A program made the translations under genes and the position numbers. From assembly GCA_002431635.1 (NCBI GenBank), contig DJGH01000070.1, forward strand, positions 1-50,634: a stretch of 50,634 nucleotides of DNA, read 5' to 3'. The stretch is from Petrotoga sp. UBA5851. GTDB taxonomy: Bacteria; Thermotogota; Thermotogae; Petrotogales; Petrotogaceae. How positions within the stretch are numbered: position 1 is the stretch's first letter; every line of letters begins with the position of its first letter. This document shows positions 32,601-42,369 of the stretch, piece after piece. The notes below the pieces were generated by a model, which was given only the letters and a program-made list of their open reading frames with translations, made no database searches and was not told where the DNA came from.

Positions 32601-34898
32601 GTGATAAATATTTCCAGAATTGAGGTAAAAAATAAAAATATATGGATTGACGGGTCTCCAAAAATGCTTATCGGTGGGGAATTTCATTACTTCCGTGCAA
32701 AAAGGCGGGAATGGGAAGATAGAATAAAAAAGATAAAAGCGGCCGGGTTTAATATGGTCAGCACATATATTCCATGGATAGTACATGAGCGTAACGAGGG
32801 AGTTTTTGATTTCAAAAACGGTGAAAAGGATCTGTACTATTTTTTGGAGCTTGTAAAAGCATATGGCCTTTTCTGCCTTGTACGTCCGGGACCATACGTC
32901 ATGTCCGAGCTCAAAAACGAGGGACTGCCTCACTGGATATATGAAAAATATGCACATATAGTAGCTGAAACCCGTGGCGGGAAAAAGCATCCATGCAGGG
33001 TTGTTTCGCTTATGCACCCTGATTTTAAGGAACTGGTTGAAAAGTGGTATTTTGAAGTATGCGGTGTTTTGAAAGAGTATCTTATAGATAATAAAGGACC
33101 GGTAATAATGTTTCAGCTTGACAATGAGGTTGGAATGCTTAACTGGATAACCAACTCGCCGGATATGAGTCAGATAGCTGTGGATATGTTTGTTTCTGAT
33201 ATAAAAAGCAGTAATGCAGATATAAGCTATGAGGATCAGGCCCTTAAGGAAAAACTTTTATCTCAGGATTGTCCGCTTTATCTTCAGAATATGTACATGG
33301 ACTTTATGCGAAGATACTACAGGGAGTACTTTCTTTTTTTAAAAAGTACAGCTTTAAAAAACGGGATGACCGTTCCATTTGTAATAAATGTGCACGGCTT
33401 TACCAGTCAGGATTACGCCAAAAGAGGCAAGGAGTATCCAATAGGACTTTCACAGCTGAAGAGTTCAGTTGAATGTGAGGGTATTATTACTGCCGGAGAT
33501 TATTATGTGGGCAATATAATACCTGAGAACTATACCGATATCACTATTGCCAACAGCTTTACTCAGGCGCTTCAAAATAAGGAACAGCCTCTTTTTTCAG
33601 CTGAATTTCAGTCAGGTTCAATCTTTGGATATCCCAAGCTCCAGCCGACTACGTATGATCTTAACACGAGACTCTGTATAGCACAGGGAATGAATAGTTT
33701 TAACTACTATATGTTTGTCGGGGGAGAGCATTTTGAAGACGATATATGGCTTTTCAACCGTAAGCACGACTGGCAGGCTCCCATAGGTCCTGACGGTAAG
33801 GAGCGGACTGCATATTATTACATAAAAAACACCGTTAAAAGTCTTAGGGGCGCAGAAAAGCTTATCCTTGAAATGCAAAGTATTTACGATACGGTTTTTG
33901 GGTTTTACCCTGATTATTTCAAGACGGAATACAGAACGGCCGGTACACAGGAGTTTTATGAAAAACTTAAAAGCACAAGGGAAACTGCATTGTTTTACGG
34001 ACTGTTAAGAGGCTTAATACTCAATAACTATCAGGTTGAATCGCTGAATATTCAGGATGGTGATATTTCAGGCAAGAGTGTGGTTATTTTTTCTGCTCTG
34101 TATATGGACAGAAAAACGCAGGAAAAGATAGCCCGGTATATTTTGCAGGGTGGTACAGCCATAATATATCCTTCTCTGCCGCTTTACGATATGAACGGTG
34201 AAAAATGTCAAGTGCTTAAGGATCTTCTGAAAGTTGAAATAAAAAGAAACCAAGACGGAGGATTTGCAGAAATATTTGATATTGACTGTATTGCCTGCAG
34301 CTCTTCACAGATATATGAAACGTCAGAGGATTGCGTTATTCTTGGAGAGCTTGAAAGCACCTCTGAAACTGTGGCATTTGAAAAGAAAGTCGGAAAGGGC
34401 AGAGTAGTTGTTCTTGGAATAAATATATCTATGAACTTTGTGCATCATATAAGCTTTGTAGACAAACTGGCTCTATATGCCGGGATAAAAAAGATTGTGC
34501 AGGCTCAGGAGCTGAGTGTGACAGTAAAAAAAGGCAACGAGGGTTACATTATTTTTGTTAATAACTTTGATGAGTATCCCAAACCGCTTGAGATGCTTTT
34601 AAACGGAAAATCTGTTTTTGAGGGGGAAGAAGCGGTTATTGGAGCCAGAAGCGGACTTATACTGCCGTACAGGCTCACACTGAATAGGAAAAATGAAATT
34701 GTTTTTTCTTCCTGTGAGATCGAACAGATTGATGGGGACAGAATAAAGTTTTTGTGCAGAAACAGTAATGAAGTAATAAAGCTTGCCAGAAAAGCTGAGA
34801 AGGTAATATGTGCAGGATATGAAGTTACAGAGTTAAAAGACGGAGTTGTTTACAGGCTTAAAAACTGTCAGGGAAGTAATGTAGAGTTTAATATTTAA
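32601..34898 (+). CDS. GH35-family beta-glycosidase (annotated beta-galactosidase)
   Basis: About 765 residues from the GTG at 32601. The ATT at 32610 is better spaced from GAGGTGA (32598-32604) and may be the real start; any start upstream of about 32561 would precede the promoter start. The GH35 barrel (about 1-400) begins with FHYFRAKRREWEDRIKKIKAAGFN and has STYIPWIVHE. The acid/base is Glu176 in QLDNEVG (usual QxENEYG) and the nucleophile Glu335 in SAEFQSG. A GATase-like domain follows (about 430-620), then a small beta domain. No signal peptide: cytoplasmic. Family members remove terminal beta-linked galactose or, in some cases, other sugars; here it likely trims an imported oligosaccharide. 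First gene of the operon. Confidence 0.88.
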   Translation: MINISRIEVKNKNIWIDGSPKMLIGGEFHYFRAKRREWEDRIKKIKAAGFNMVSTYIPWIVHERNEGVFDFKNGEKDLYYFLELVKAYGLFCLVRPGPYVMSELKNEGLPHWIYEKYAHIVAETRGGKKHPCRVVSLMHPDFKELVEKWYFEVCGVLKEYLIDNKGPVIMFQLDNEVGMLNWITNSPDMSQIAVDMFVSDIKSSNADISYEDQALKEKLLSQDCPLYLQNMYMDFMRRYYREYFLFLKSTALKNGMTVPFVINVHGFTSQDYAKRGKEYPIGLSQLKSSVECEGIITAGDYYVGNIIPENYTDITIANSFTQALQNKEQPLFSAEFQSGSIFGYPKLQPTTYDLNTRLCIAQGMNSFNYYMFVGGEHFEDDIWLFNRKHDWQAPIGPDGKERTAYYYIKNTVKSLRGAEKLILEMQSIYDTVFGFYPDYFKTEYRTAGTQEFYEKLKSTRETALFYGLLRGLILNNYQVESLNIQDGDISGKSVVIFSALYMDRKTQEKIARYILQGGTAIIYPSLPLYDMNGEKCQVLKDLLKVEIKRNQDGGFAEIFDIDCIACSSSQIYETSEDCVILGELESTSETVAFEKKVGKGRVVVLGINISMNFVHHISFVDKLALYAGIKKIVQAQELSVTVKKGNEGYIIFVNNFDEYPKPLEMLLNGKSVFEGEEAVIGARSGLILPYRLTLNRKNEIVFSSCEIEQIDGDRIKFLCRNSNEVIKLARKAEKVICAGYEVTELKDGVVYRLKNCQGSNVEFNI

Positions 34899-34919
34899 CT
34901 TTTAGAGAGGATGGTCGGA

Positions 34920-37292
34920 ATGCAAAAACTTTTTGAATCGAAGTACGGATACTTTGATAAAAACGGTGAGGAGTATGTGATAACCGATCCGCAAACTCCA
35001 AAGCCATGGGTAAACGTTATAAGCAACGGAGACTACTCGATAATAGTTTCCCAGAACGGTAGTGGCTACTCTTTCAGATCAAATGCCGGAGAAAACAGAA
35101 TAACAAGATCCTATCAGGATCTTGTAAAGGATAACTGGGGCAAGTACTACTATATAAGGGATCTGGAGGACGGGGAGTTTTGGTCTGTCGGCAGAAAGCC
35201 TGTTATGCACGCTTTTGACTTTTATGAGGTAAGGCATGGCATAGGCTATACCAGAATTCTGCAAAGAGTAAAGGGTATTGAGACCGAAGTTTTATTTTTT
35301 GTGGTTCCCAATTATCCTGTGGAGATGGCAAGGATAAGAGTAAAAAATACAGGTAATGTAAGCAGAAAACTTGACATTACTTCATATACCGAATGGGTTC
35401 TTGGTAGTTTCCCAGATGAACACAGGGAGTTTCACAAGATATTTGTGGATAGTAAGTTTGATAAGAATGCCATACTGGCTGAAAAGCTTATCTGTGCCTT
35501 TCCAGACGAAAAAGGTCGCCATAACAACAGAAGTTGGGATCAGACAGCATTTCATGCGGTAAGTGAATCTGTTAAGTCTTATGACGGTGATAAGGAATCT
35601 TTCATAGGTATGTATAGGGATGAATCCAAACCTCAGTCTATGGAAAATGATCTGCTTGGAAAGAAAACAGGCAGGTTTACCGATCCTATAGCCGCCCTTC
35701 AGGTAGAAGTAAACTTGAAACCCGGCGAGGAAAAAGAAGTACTATTTACTACAGGAACAGCCTACAAAGGAAAGGAAGATCCTGTTGAACTCATAGAAAA
35801 GTTTACATCTGTCCAGGCATGTGAAAGGGAGTTTAAAAACCTTTCGGTTTTCTGGAGTGAGTTTTTGGACTGTAAGATAGAAACTCCGGATAAAGCCATG
35901 GATATAATGACCAATATATGGCTGAAATATCAGGCCATATCCGGAAGGATATGGGCTAAATCCGGGTATTACCAGGTGTCAGGCGGATATGGATTTCGTG
36001 ATCAGCTTCAGGACTCTCTGATCTTTCTGACCTGTAAGCCGGAGATGACCAAAAAACAGCTTCTTATGCACGCAGCTCATCAGTTCAGGGAAGGTGATGT
36101 TCTTCATTGGTGGCTGACAATAGGAAACTGGGGGCCAAGGACCAAATGCTCAGATGATCTTTTATGGCTTGTTTTCATAGCTTATTATTATATACAGGAA
36201 ACTAATGATTATTCAATTCTTGATGAGACTGTTCCCTACTATGACGGAGGACAGGATACCTTTTATGTGCATTGTAAAAAGGCTGTCGAAAAGGTTATGT
36301 CAAGGTTCAGCCCGAGAGGTGTGCCGCTTATGGGCGATAATGACTGGAATGATGGCCTGAGCGCAGTTGGCACTGACTGGAAAGGTGAAAGTTTTTGGAT
36401 GTCAGAATTTTTCTATATGGTTCTTGGGCAGTTTATGGATTTGGGTTCTTATGCCAAGGACAGTGTCTTTTTAAAAAAAGTGGAAGATGTTATGCAGACT
36501 CTAAAGGAATCTTTTGAAAAGTACGGGTGGGACGGAAAATGGTATTTGCAGGCTACTACGGACGGTTTTGAGAAGATCGGGTCTAATGAGAATGAAGAAG
36601 GGAAGATATTTCTTAATCCACAGTTATGGTCGCTTATAAGCTCAATAGGAGACAGTCAGAGAGCTGTAACGGCTATGGAAAATGTTACGGAATATCTGCT
36701 TAGGGATTATGGCGCCTTACTTCTGGCTCCTGCATATACTGCTCCTAGAACCGATATAGGATATATTACAAGATATGCACCAGGGCTTAGGGAAAACGGT
36801 GGAGTCTATACTCATGCAGCAACATGGGCAGTATGGGCTTACTCTTTACTGAAAGAGGGTAATCTTGCATATGAAGCTTATAAGAGAATCTGTCCGCCGA
36901 ACCGTTGCAGCGATATAGACCTTTACTCTGCAGAGCCTTATGTTACCGCTGGAAATTCCGATGGTCCTCTTTCTCCGTATTTCGGCAGAGGCGGGTGGAG
37001 CTGGTATACTGGCTCGGCTCAGTGGCTTGAAAGGGTTGCTTTAAACCATATTCTGGGTATTCAGTCCAGAACAGACGGTTTACTTGTGGAACCATGTTTG
37101 CCGGAAGGATGGGATGGTTTCAGCTGTACAAGAAAGTTCAGAAATGCTTGCTATATTATAGAGGTATCTAATCCTAAGAAGGTATCCACCGGGATTAAAG
37201 AAGTTTATATAGACGGAGCCGTCTATGGTTCTAATCTTCTTCCGGTTTTTAACGATGGAAAAGATCATCATGTAAGGGTAGTAATGGGATAG
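34920..37292 (+). CDS. GH94 family inverting glycoside phosphorylase
   Basis: 790 residues from the ATG at 34920 (AGAGAGG nine bases upstream; an ATG at 34911 is too close to it). The order matches cellobiose-phosphorylase-type enzymes: N-terminal beta-sandwich (about 1-270) with EYVITDPQTPKPWVN and ECRHG-like EVRHGIGYTRI; helical linker; then an (alpha/alpha)6 barrel with SGGYGFRDQLQDSL, HQFREGDVLHWW, SDDLLWL and GDNDWNDGL, whose Asp475 is the expected general acid. The end is a small beta domain (LPVFNDGKDHHVRVVMG). It splits a beta-glucoside with phosphate to alpha-glucose-1-phosphate plus a shortened sugar. The length fits disaccharide phosphorylases rather than the ~1100-residue 1,2-beta-oligoglucan type, but the QFxEGDVxHWW box is also seen in beta-1,2-glucan-related members. 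Substrate therefore unresolved. Cytoplasmic. Confidence 0.9.
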   Translation: MQKLFESKYGYFDKNGEEYVITDPQTPKPWVNVISNGDYSIIVSQNGSGYSFRSNAGENRITRSYQDLVKDNWGKYYYIRDLEDGEFWSVGRKPVMHAFDFYEVRHGIGYTRILQRVKGIETEVLFFVVPNYPVEMARIRVKNTGNVSRKLDITSYTEWVLGSFPDEHREFHKIFVDSKFDKNAILAEKLICAFPDEKGRHNNRSWDQTAFHAVSESVKSYDGDKESFIGMYRDESKPQSMENDLLGKKTGRFTDPIAALQVEVNLKPGEEKEVLFTTGTAYKGKEDPVELIEKFTSVQACEREFKNLSVFWSEFLDCKIETPDKAMDIMTNIWLKYQAISGRIWAKSGYYQVSGGYGFRDQLQDSLIFLTCKPEMTKKQLLMHAAHQFREGDVLHWWLTIGNWGPRTKCSDDLLWLVFIAYYYIQETNDYSILDETVPYYDGGQDTFYVHCKKAVEKVMSRFSPRGVPLMGDNDWNDGLSAVGTDWKGESFWMSEFFYMVLGQFMDLGSYAKDSVFLKKVEDVMQTLKESFEKYGWDGKWYLQATTDGFEKIGSNENEEGKIFLNPQLWSLISSIGDSQRAVTAMENVTEYLLRDYGALLLAPAYTAPRTDIGYITRYAPGLRENGGVYTHAATWAVWAYSLLKEGNLAYEAYKRICPPNRCSDIDLYSAEPYVTAGNSDGPLSPYFGRGGWSWYTGSAQWLERVALNHILGIQSRTDGLLVEPCLPEGWDGFSCTRKFRNACYIIEVSNPKKVSTGIKEVYIDGAVYGSNLLPVFNDGKDHHVRVVMG

Positions 37293-37320
37293 TATCATAA
37301 TTTTACAGGGAGGGATATGT

Positions 37321-38637
37321 ATGTTAAAAAAGGTATTACCGGTATTATTAGTATTTATGGTATTTGCAGGCGTGCTTGTAGGTAAGACAGTCATTACTTA
37401 TGCTAACTGGAACCTTGGCCTTGAACTTGAAACCAACATAGTCAAGGAGTTTATGAAAGCGTATCCGGATATTGAGGTAAGATTTGCAGAAAACATTGAT
37501 TACGGAAAGTATATTGATTCTCTTAATGCCGCTGCAGCTTCCGGCAAGCTTCCGGATGTCATAATGATACCGAATATTCCTATGGCTCTTACCAACGAAT
37601 GGGCACTGAATATAAAAGATATGGTAAGGAAAGATATTGAGTGGATGAATGTACCGACGCCTTTACGTGCTGCCGCTTCTTTTGAGGACGGAGTATATGC
37701 GGTTCCGGCGGGTATGTACTTCATGGGATACTTTGTAAACGATGATCTTTTTAAGAAGTACAATGTTTCTTCACTTTCATTCTCACCTACATGGCAGAGT
37801 TTTATGAATGCTGTACGCACACTCTCTAATCCTGCCGAAAAGATACTGGGACTTTGTGAAGAAGTGCAGATTCCAGAATGGTATCCTGCCTCTCTTAACG
37901 CTGATCTTGGATGGTTCACATGGGACGGTTCAAAGTACAATCTTGACGGAAAGGAATTTATAACGGCTGTAAAACTTGCCAAACAGCTTTATACCAACAA
38001 GTATGTTTTTGACAGTCTTACTGAACAGGAGAAAAAGCTTTTTAATGCCGGATGGTACGGAGAAGCATGGGATCAGGGTGAAATAGCCGTGAGATGGTCA
38101 GGCTCATGGGATGTAAACAGCTTCAAAAACCTTAAATTTAATTCAAGGTTTATAGGTGTGCCAGGCGGAAGAACACCTGTAGTCGGAGATTTCATGGTTA
38201 TCTCTTCATCTACCAAAAATGCAGAGGCAGCCTATAAGTTTATAAGGTATATAACCTTTGCGCGTGAAGGCATGCTCAAAAGACTTGAAATTGATGAAAA
38301 GAAACAGTGGTCATCACTGCCGCTTACCACGGAAAAAGCCATAATAAACAAGTATTTTGAAAAAAACGCTGCATTTCCGGGCATAAAAGAGGCTTTCGCA
38401 ACCATAGACTCAGGTATAATCGAAGGTGTAAAGATCGTTCCCGGTTATATTGAGTCAAGATGGACATCGCCAACAGGTGTTAAGATCGGATCAAACGATA
38501 ACGCCAACATAGGAGACGTAATATGGAATGCCATGAGAGGTAATGTAAACATAGCGGACTACGCATCGGCTCTGAACACTCTTGCCGGCAAGGCTCACCA
38601 AAGCGGATATAATACTATAATATCCATAATAAAGTAG
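37321..38637 (+). CDS. ABC transporter sugar-binding protein
   Basis: 438 residues; ATG after GGAGGGATATGT. A signal peptide (MLKKVLPVLLVFMVFAGVLVG) has no lipobox cysteine, so the mature protein is a soluble periplasmic binder. The mature part starts ITYANWNLGLELETNIVKEFMKAYPDIEV, the standard opening of cluster B (SBP_bac_1) carbohydrate-binding proteins. IPMALTNEWALNIKD, GVYAVPAGMYFMGYFVNDDLFKK and GEIAVRWSGSWDVNSF follow at the expected places. It delivers an oligosaccharide to one of the two permease pairs downstream. The ligand is presumably the product of the exported GH144-like enzyme at 49059. Confidence 0.92.
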   Translation: MLKKVLPVLLVFMVFAGVLVGKTVITYANWNLGLELETNIVKEFMKAYPDIEVRFAENIDYGKYIDSLNAAAASGKLPDVIMIPNIPMALTNEWALNIKDMVRKDIEWMNVPTPLRAAASFEDGVYAVPAGMYFMGYFVNDDLFKKYNVSSLSFSPTWQSFMNAVRTLSNPAEKILGLCEEVQIPEWYPASLNADLGWFTWDGSKYNLDGKEFITAVKLAKQLYTNKYVFDSLTEQEKKLFNAGWYGEAWDQGEIAVRWSGSWDVNSFKNLKFNSRFIGVPGGRTPVVGDFMVISSSTKNAEAAYKFIRYITFAREGMLKRLEIDEKKQWSSLPLTTEKAIINKYFEKNAAFPGIKEAFATIDSGIIEGVKIVPGYIESRWTSPTGVKIGSNDNANIGDVIWNAMRGNVNIADYASALNTLAGKAHQSGYNTIISIIK

Positions 38638-38650
38638 GGAGAAGGTTACT

Positions 38651-41479
38651 TTGAAAAAGATATGGATGACGGTGTTTATTCTTTGTTTATTCGGTTTGGT
38701 TTTTTCAGCAGTTACGCTGGAGGAGCCGTATTATAAAAAATATAAATACTGGACTTCCAATGGGTATGCAGATGCGGCGGGGGTTTTTATCGCCCCGCCC
38801 TTAAATGCATCAGTTCTTGATAAAGGTCAGAGTATTGAGTTTGAAGTTTGTGTTCCGTACAGTGGCCTTTATAATATTCAGCTTGTGTACATCGTTCTTT
38901 CAGATGAGCTTGCTGAAAATGAAGCCCAGGTGAAAATAAACGGTGAGTATCAGTATTATGAATCAAGACGGGTTATTATGCCTCAATATTGGAAATCACA
39001 GTCAACAGGGTTTGCAGTTGACAGATATGGAAACCAGCTTGTACCGCTTCAGACAAAGTATAAGGGAAGGATAGTTTATACTCTGCGTGACTCTGCCTTT
39101 TACAAGCCGGAACCTTTAAGATTCTTTCTGCAAGAGGGTATTAATAATATAAACCTTGCTATTGAAAGCGGAAAGATTCTTCTTGAGGGTTTGGCTTTAA
39201 AGTCTTATACTCCTCTTTTACCTTATGAATCTTATATTTCAAAATACGGGTACTTAAAAAATGAAAATGATTTTTTCCTTTCAATAGAAGCAGAAAGTAT
39301 AGATTATAAAAACGATACTTCTGTAAATCCTTTTACCAGCCGTGATATTCAGGTGGTTCCGTATGATACAAACAGACTTATGCTCAACACTATGGGTGAA
39401 AAGTCATGGTCCAAGAGCGGCCAAGAGGTTTTCTATACCTTCAGCGTGCCGTCTGACGGATTTTATAGCTTTGGTTTTAAGTACCTTCAGGCCGGAAAAG
39501 CCAATTCAAGTGTTTACAGACGTATGAGAATAGACGGAGAGATTTTATGCACCGTCTGTGATGCCATAAAGTTTGATTATACAACCTCGTGGAACACTCT
39601 TAAAATGGCTTATCCGCTTTATCTTTCGCAGGGTGAGCACACTCTTTCGCTTGAAGTTAATGGAGGAGTGTATTCGGAGTATATAGATATTCTTTATGAA
39701 ACAATAGAAGAGGTAAACAGTCTGGCTCTTGAAATAAAAAAGCTTACAGGAGGAAATACCGCTTCCAAAAACACAGAATGGGATATTTTGAATTATTTTC
39801 CGAAAATTCAACAACAGCTCGGCGGATATATAGAAAAGCTTGAACACATTTATAATAAAGTGTTACAGCTTAACAACCAAAAAGGTAGCAGCCAAGAGCT
39901 TATCTCGCTTGCAGGCGCAATAAGGAGTCTGTCTTTTCTGAGAAAGGAACCAGATCTGATTCCAAGGAGGTTTTCACTTCTGAATGAAGGAACCAGCTCT
40001 GTTGTAAAGGAACTTTCTAAGGCTCTTACCGAATTTGAGAACCAGCCTTTGCAGCTTGATCAGATCTATATATACACAGATGAAAAAGCTCTTCCGGATT
40101 ATAGGGTTTCTTTTTTAAAAAGGATAAGTGAGGGTTTCAAAAGATTTTTCTTTTCTTTTCTGCCTAAGAATAAAAGCTTTTCAAAGGACGGTACTGTTCT
40201 GAGGGTGTGGGTAAACCGTTCAAGGAACTATGTTGAACTGCTTCAGAAGATAACTGACAGTGATTTTACAGCTAAAACAGGTATAAAGGTTGATTTTTCG
40301 ATTATGCCTGACGAACAGAAGCTTATTCTTTCAAATGCATCCGGAACTTCTCCGGATATAGCCCTGACTATAAGCAACTGGCTTCCTTTTGAGCTTGGGA
40401 TAAGAGGAGCAGCCCTTGATCTGAGACAGTTCTCTGACTTTGGTGAGGTTATATGTGAGTTTGCTCCCGGGGCGCTGCTGCCGTATGTATATGAAAAGGG
40501 ATGCTTCGGACTTCCTGAGACACAGGATTTTTATGTTTTGTTTTACCGCAAGGATATAATGGAAAAGCTTAATCTTCCCATTCCCGCAACTTGGGATGAG
40601 GTTATGCTTATTTTACCGGAGCTTCAGAGATATGGAATGAACTTCTATCTTCCCATAGCGGGAGCTTCCGGGTTTAAGCCAGTTACTGTTACAACGCCCT
40701 TTATTTATCAGTATCATGGTGAGCTTTATTCTGAGGACGGCTTTAGAACGGCTCTGGATGAACCGAACTCTTTAAAGGCTATAGAGCTTATGACCAAATT
40801 GTTTACTCTATACGGGCTGGAACTTCAGGTTCCAAATTTCTTTGAGCATTTTAGGAGTGGCCTTTCCCCTATAGGCATAAGCAACTTTACTACATATGTT
40901 CAGTTAAATGTTGGAGCTCCCGAACTTAAAAATTCATGGGATATAGCTCTTGCTCCGGGTATAAAAAACGAAAACAGTGTGGTTGAAAGATGGCATGCTG
41001 GGTCAGCACAGGCATGCATGATCTTTAAAAACACAAAAAATCCGGAATCTTCATGGGAGTTTATAAAATGGTGGATGTCCCAGGAGACTCAGAGCAGTTT
41101 CGGTTACCAGGTTCAGGCTCTGTACGGCAAGGAGTATATGTATAACAGTGCCAACCTCCGGGCGTTCGGACAGATACCAATACCTTCGGAGCACAAAACC
41201 ATCGCTTTGCAGCAGTGGGAGTGGATGAAGGAAATACCTAAAACACCTGCAGGGTATATGCTTGAAAGAGAGTTAAGTAATATCTGGATCAAGATAGTTC
41301 TCCAGGGGAAAAATACACGCGCTGCCGTAGATGAATCGGTAATAAGGATAAACAAGGAAATTTCCAGAAAGCTTGAGGAGTTCGGCTACAGCGTAGACGG
41401 AGTAAAAATTAAGGATTATTATATTCCGACAATAGAAGATATAGCGGGGTGGAGGAATGATTATGAAGAAAAACAATAA
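38651..41479 (+). CDS. Large exported protein: carbohydrate-binding-like N-terminus fused to a solute-binding protein
   Basis: 942 residues from a TTG at 38651 after GGGAGAAGG. Signal peptide MKKIWMTVFILCLFGLVFSA without lipobox. Residues about 25-200 and 215-365 each read like a beta-sandwich sugar-binding domain (SIEFEVCVPYSGLYNIQLVY; EVFYTFSVPSDGFYSFGFKY; each with a G[IE]xxxxL strand end). A helical or coiled region (about 365-500) follows. Residues about 515-940 form a complete cluster B solute-binding protein (LRVWVNRSRNYVELLQKI, GTSPDIALTISNW, CFGLPETQDFYVLFYRKDIMEKL, IPATWDEVM, SWEFIKWWMSQETQ). The combination suggests a binder that captures longer glucan chains and passes them to the permease pair encoded next. 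Similar fusions accompany DUF5696/YIP1 genes in other bacteria. Confidence 0.82.
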   Translation: MKKIWMTVFILCLFGLVFSAVTLEEPYYKKYKYWTSNGYADAAGVFIAPPLNASVLDKGQSIEFEVCVPYSGLYNIQLVYIVLSDELAENEAQVKINGEYQYYESRRVIMPQYWKSQSTGFAVDRYGNQLVPLQTKYKGRIVYTLRDSAFYKPEPLRFFLQEGINNINLAIESGKILLEGLALKSYTPLLPYESYISKYGYLKNENDFFLSIEAESIDYKNDTSVNPFTSRDIQVVPYDTNRLMLNTMGEKSWSKSGQEVFYTFSVPSDGFYSFGFKYLQAGKANSSVYRRMRIDGEILCTVCDAIKFDYTTSWNTLKMAYPLYLSQGEHTLSLEVNGGVYSEYIDILYETIEEVNSLALEIKKLTGGNTASKNTEWDILNYFPKIQQQLGGYIEKLEHIYNKVLQLNNQKGSSQELISLAGAIRSLSFLRKEPDLIPRRFSLLNEGTSSVVKELSKALTEFENQPLQLDQIYIYTDEKALPDYRVSFLKRISEGFKRFFFSFLPKNKSFSKDGTVLRVWVNRSRNYVELLQKITDSDFTAKTGIKVDFSIMPDEQKLILSNASGTSPDIALTISNWLPFELGIRGAALDLRQFSDFGEVICEFAPGALLPYVYEKGCFGLPETQDFYVLFYRKDIMEKLNLPIPATWDEVMLILPELQRYGMNFYLPIAGASGFKPVTVTTPFIYQYHGELYSEDGFRTALDEPNSLKAIELMTKLFTLYGLELQVPNFFEHFRSGLSPIGISNFTTYVQLNVGAPELKNSWDIALAPGIKNENSVVERWHAGSAQACMIFKNTKNPESSWEFIKWWMSQETQSSFGYQVQALYGKEYMYNSANLRAFGQIPIPSEHKTIALQQWEWMKEIPKTPAGYMLERELSNIWIKIVLQGKNTRAAVDESVIRINKEISRKLEEFGYSVDGVKIKDYYIPTIEDIAGWRNDYEEKQ

Positions 41480-42353
41480 AAGCCTCGGAGCTTACATCTT
41501 TCTTTCGCCGTATCTGCTGTTATTCACTGTTTTCATAGTTCTGCCGGTTATTATGGCGATAGTCCTTTCTTTTACCAACTTTAACGCAGTGCAGTTTCCG
41601 CAGTTCACAGGGCTGAAAAACTATGTGAGCATGATTACCAAAGATGATGTATTTATGCAGTATGTCATAACCAATACCCTTAAGTTTTCAATTATAGTCG
41701 GTCCTGTCGGGTATATTCTTTCCTTCCTGCTTGCATGGATGCTTGCACAGATACCGCTTATTCCCAGAACCATTCTGGCACTGGTGATATATTCGCCTTC
41801 AATGACCATGGGAGCTGCTATGCAGGTGATATGGAAGGCTCTTTTCAGCGGCGATATAAACGGATACATCAACAGCCTTCTTATACGTCTTGATATAATA
41901 CAGCAGCCTATACAGTGGCTTCAGTCACCACAGTACCTCATGCCCATAATGATAGTTGTTACAATATGGAGCAGTATGGGAGTGGGATTTCTGGCTATGC
42001 TGGCAGGAATACTCAACGTTAATCCGGAACTTTATGAGGCGGGATATATAGACGGAATATCCAAAAAATGGCAGGAGATCGTGTATGTGACTATTCCGTC
42101 AATGAAGCCTCAGATGCTTTTCGGAGCAGTAATGTCAGTAGTTTCCACATTTCAGGCCGGAGCCATCGGGGTACAGCTTTCAGGTTCAAATCCTACTCCA
42201 CAGTATGCCGGACAGCTTATAGTGAACCATATTGAGGACTATGGTTTTTTGAGGTACGAAATGGGTTATGCCGCAGCTGTTTCAGTCTTTCTTCTTTTGC
42301 TTATATGGCTCAGCTCCAAGGTAGCCTGGAAGTTTTTCGGAGAAAGGGATTAA
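41463..42353 (+). CDS. ABC sugar transporter permease, MalF type (pair 1)
   Basis: 296 residues from the ATG at 41463, six bases after GGTGGAGGA; the ATG at 41457 touches that site. It overlaps the previous gene by 17 bases. Six membrane helices, starting AYIFLSPYLLLFTVFIVLPVIMAIVLSF, and the ABC-coupling EAA loop EAGYIDGISKKWQEIVYVTIP. It forms a heterodimeric channel with the MalG-type protein encoded next. Confidence 0.93.
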   Translation: MKKNNKSLGAYIFLSPYLLLFTVFIVLPVIMAIVLSFTNFNAVQFPQFTGLKNYVSMITKDDVFMQYVITNTLKFSIIVGPVGYILSFLLAWMLAQIPLIPRTILALVIYSPSMTMGAAMQVIWKALFSGDINGYINSLLIRLDIIQQPIQWLQSPQYLMPIMIVVTIWSSMGVGFLAMLAGILNVNPELYEAGYIDGISKKWQEIVYVTIPSMKPQMLFGAVMSVVSTFQAGAIGVQLSGSNPTPQYAGQLIVNHIEDYGFLRYEMGYAAAVSVFLLLLIWLSSKVAWKFFGERD

Positions 42354-42369
42354 ATTCAGGTGGTGGGAA

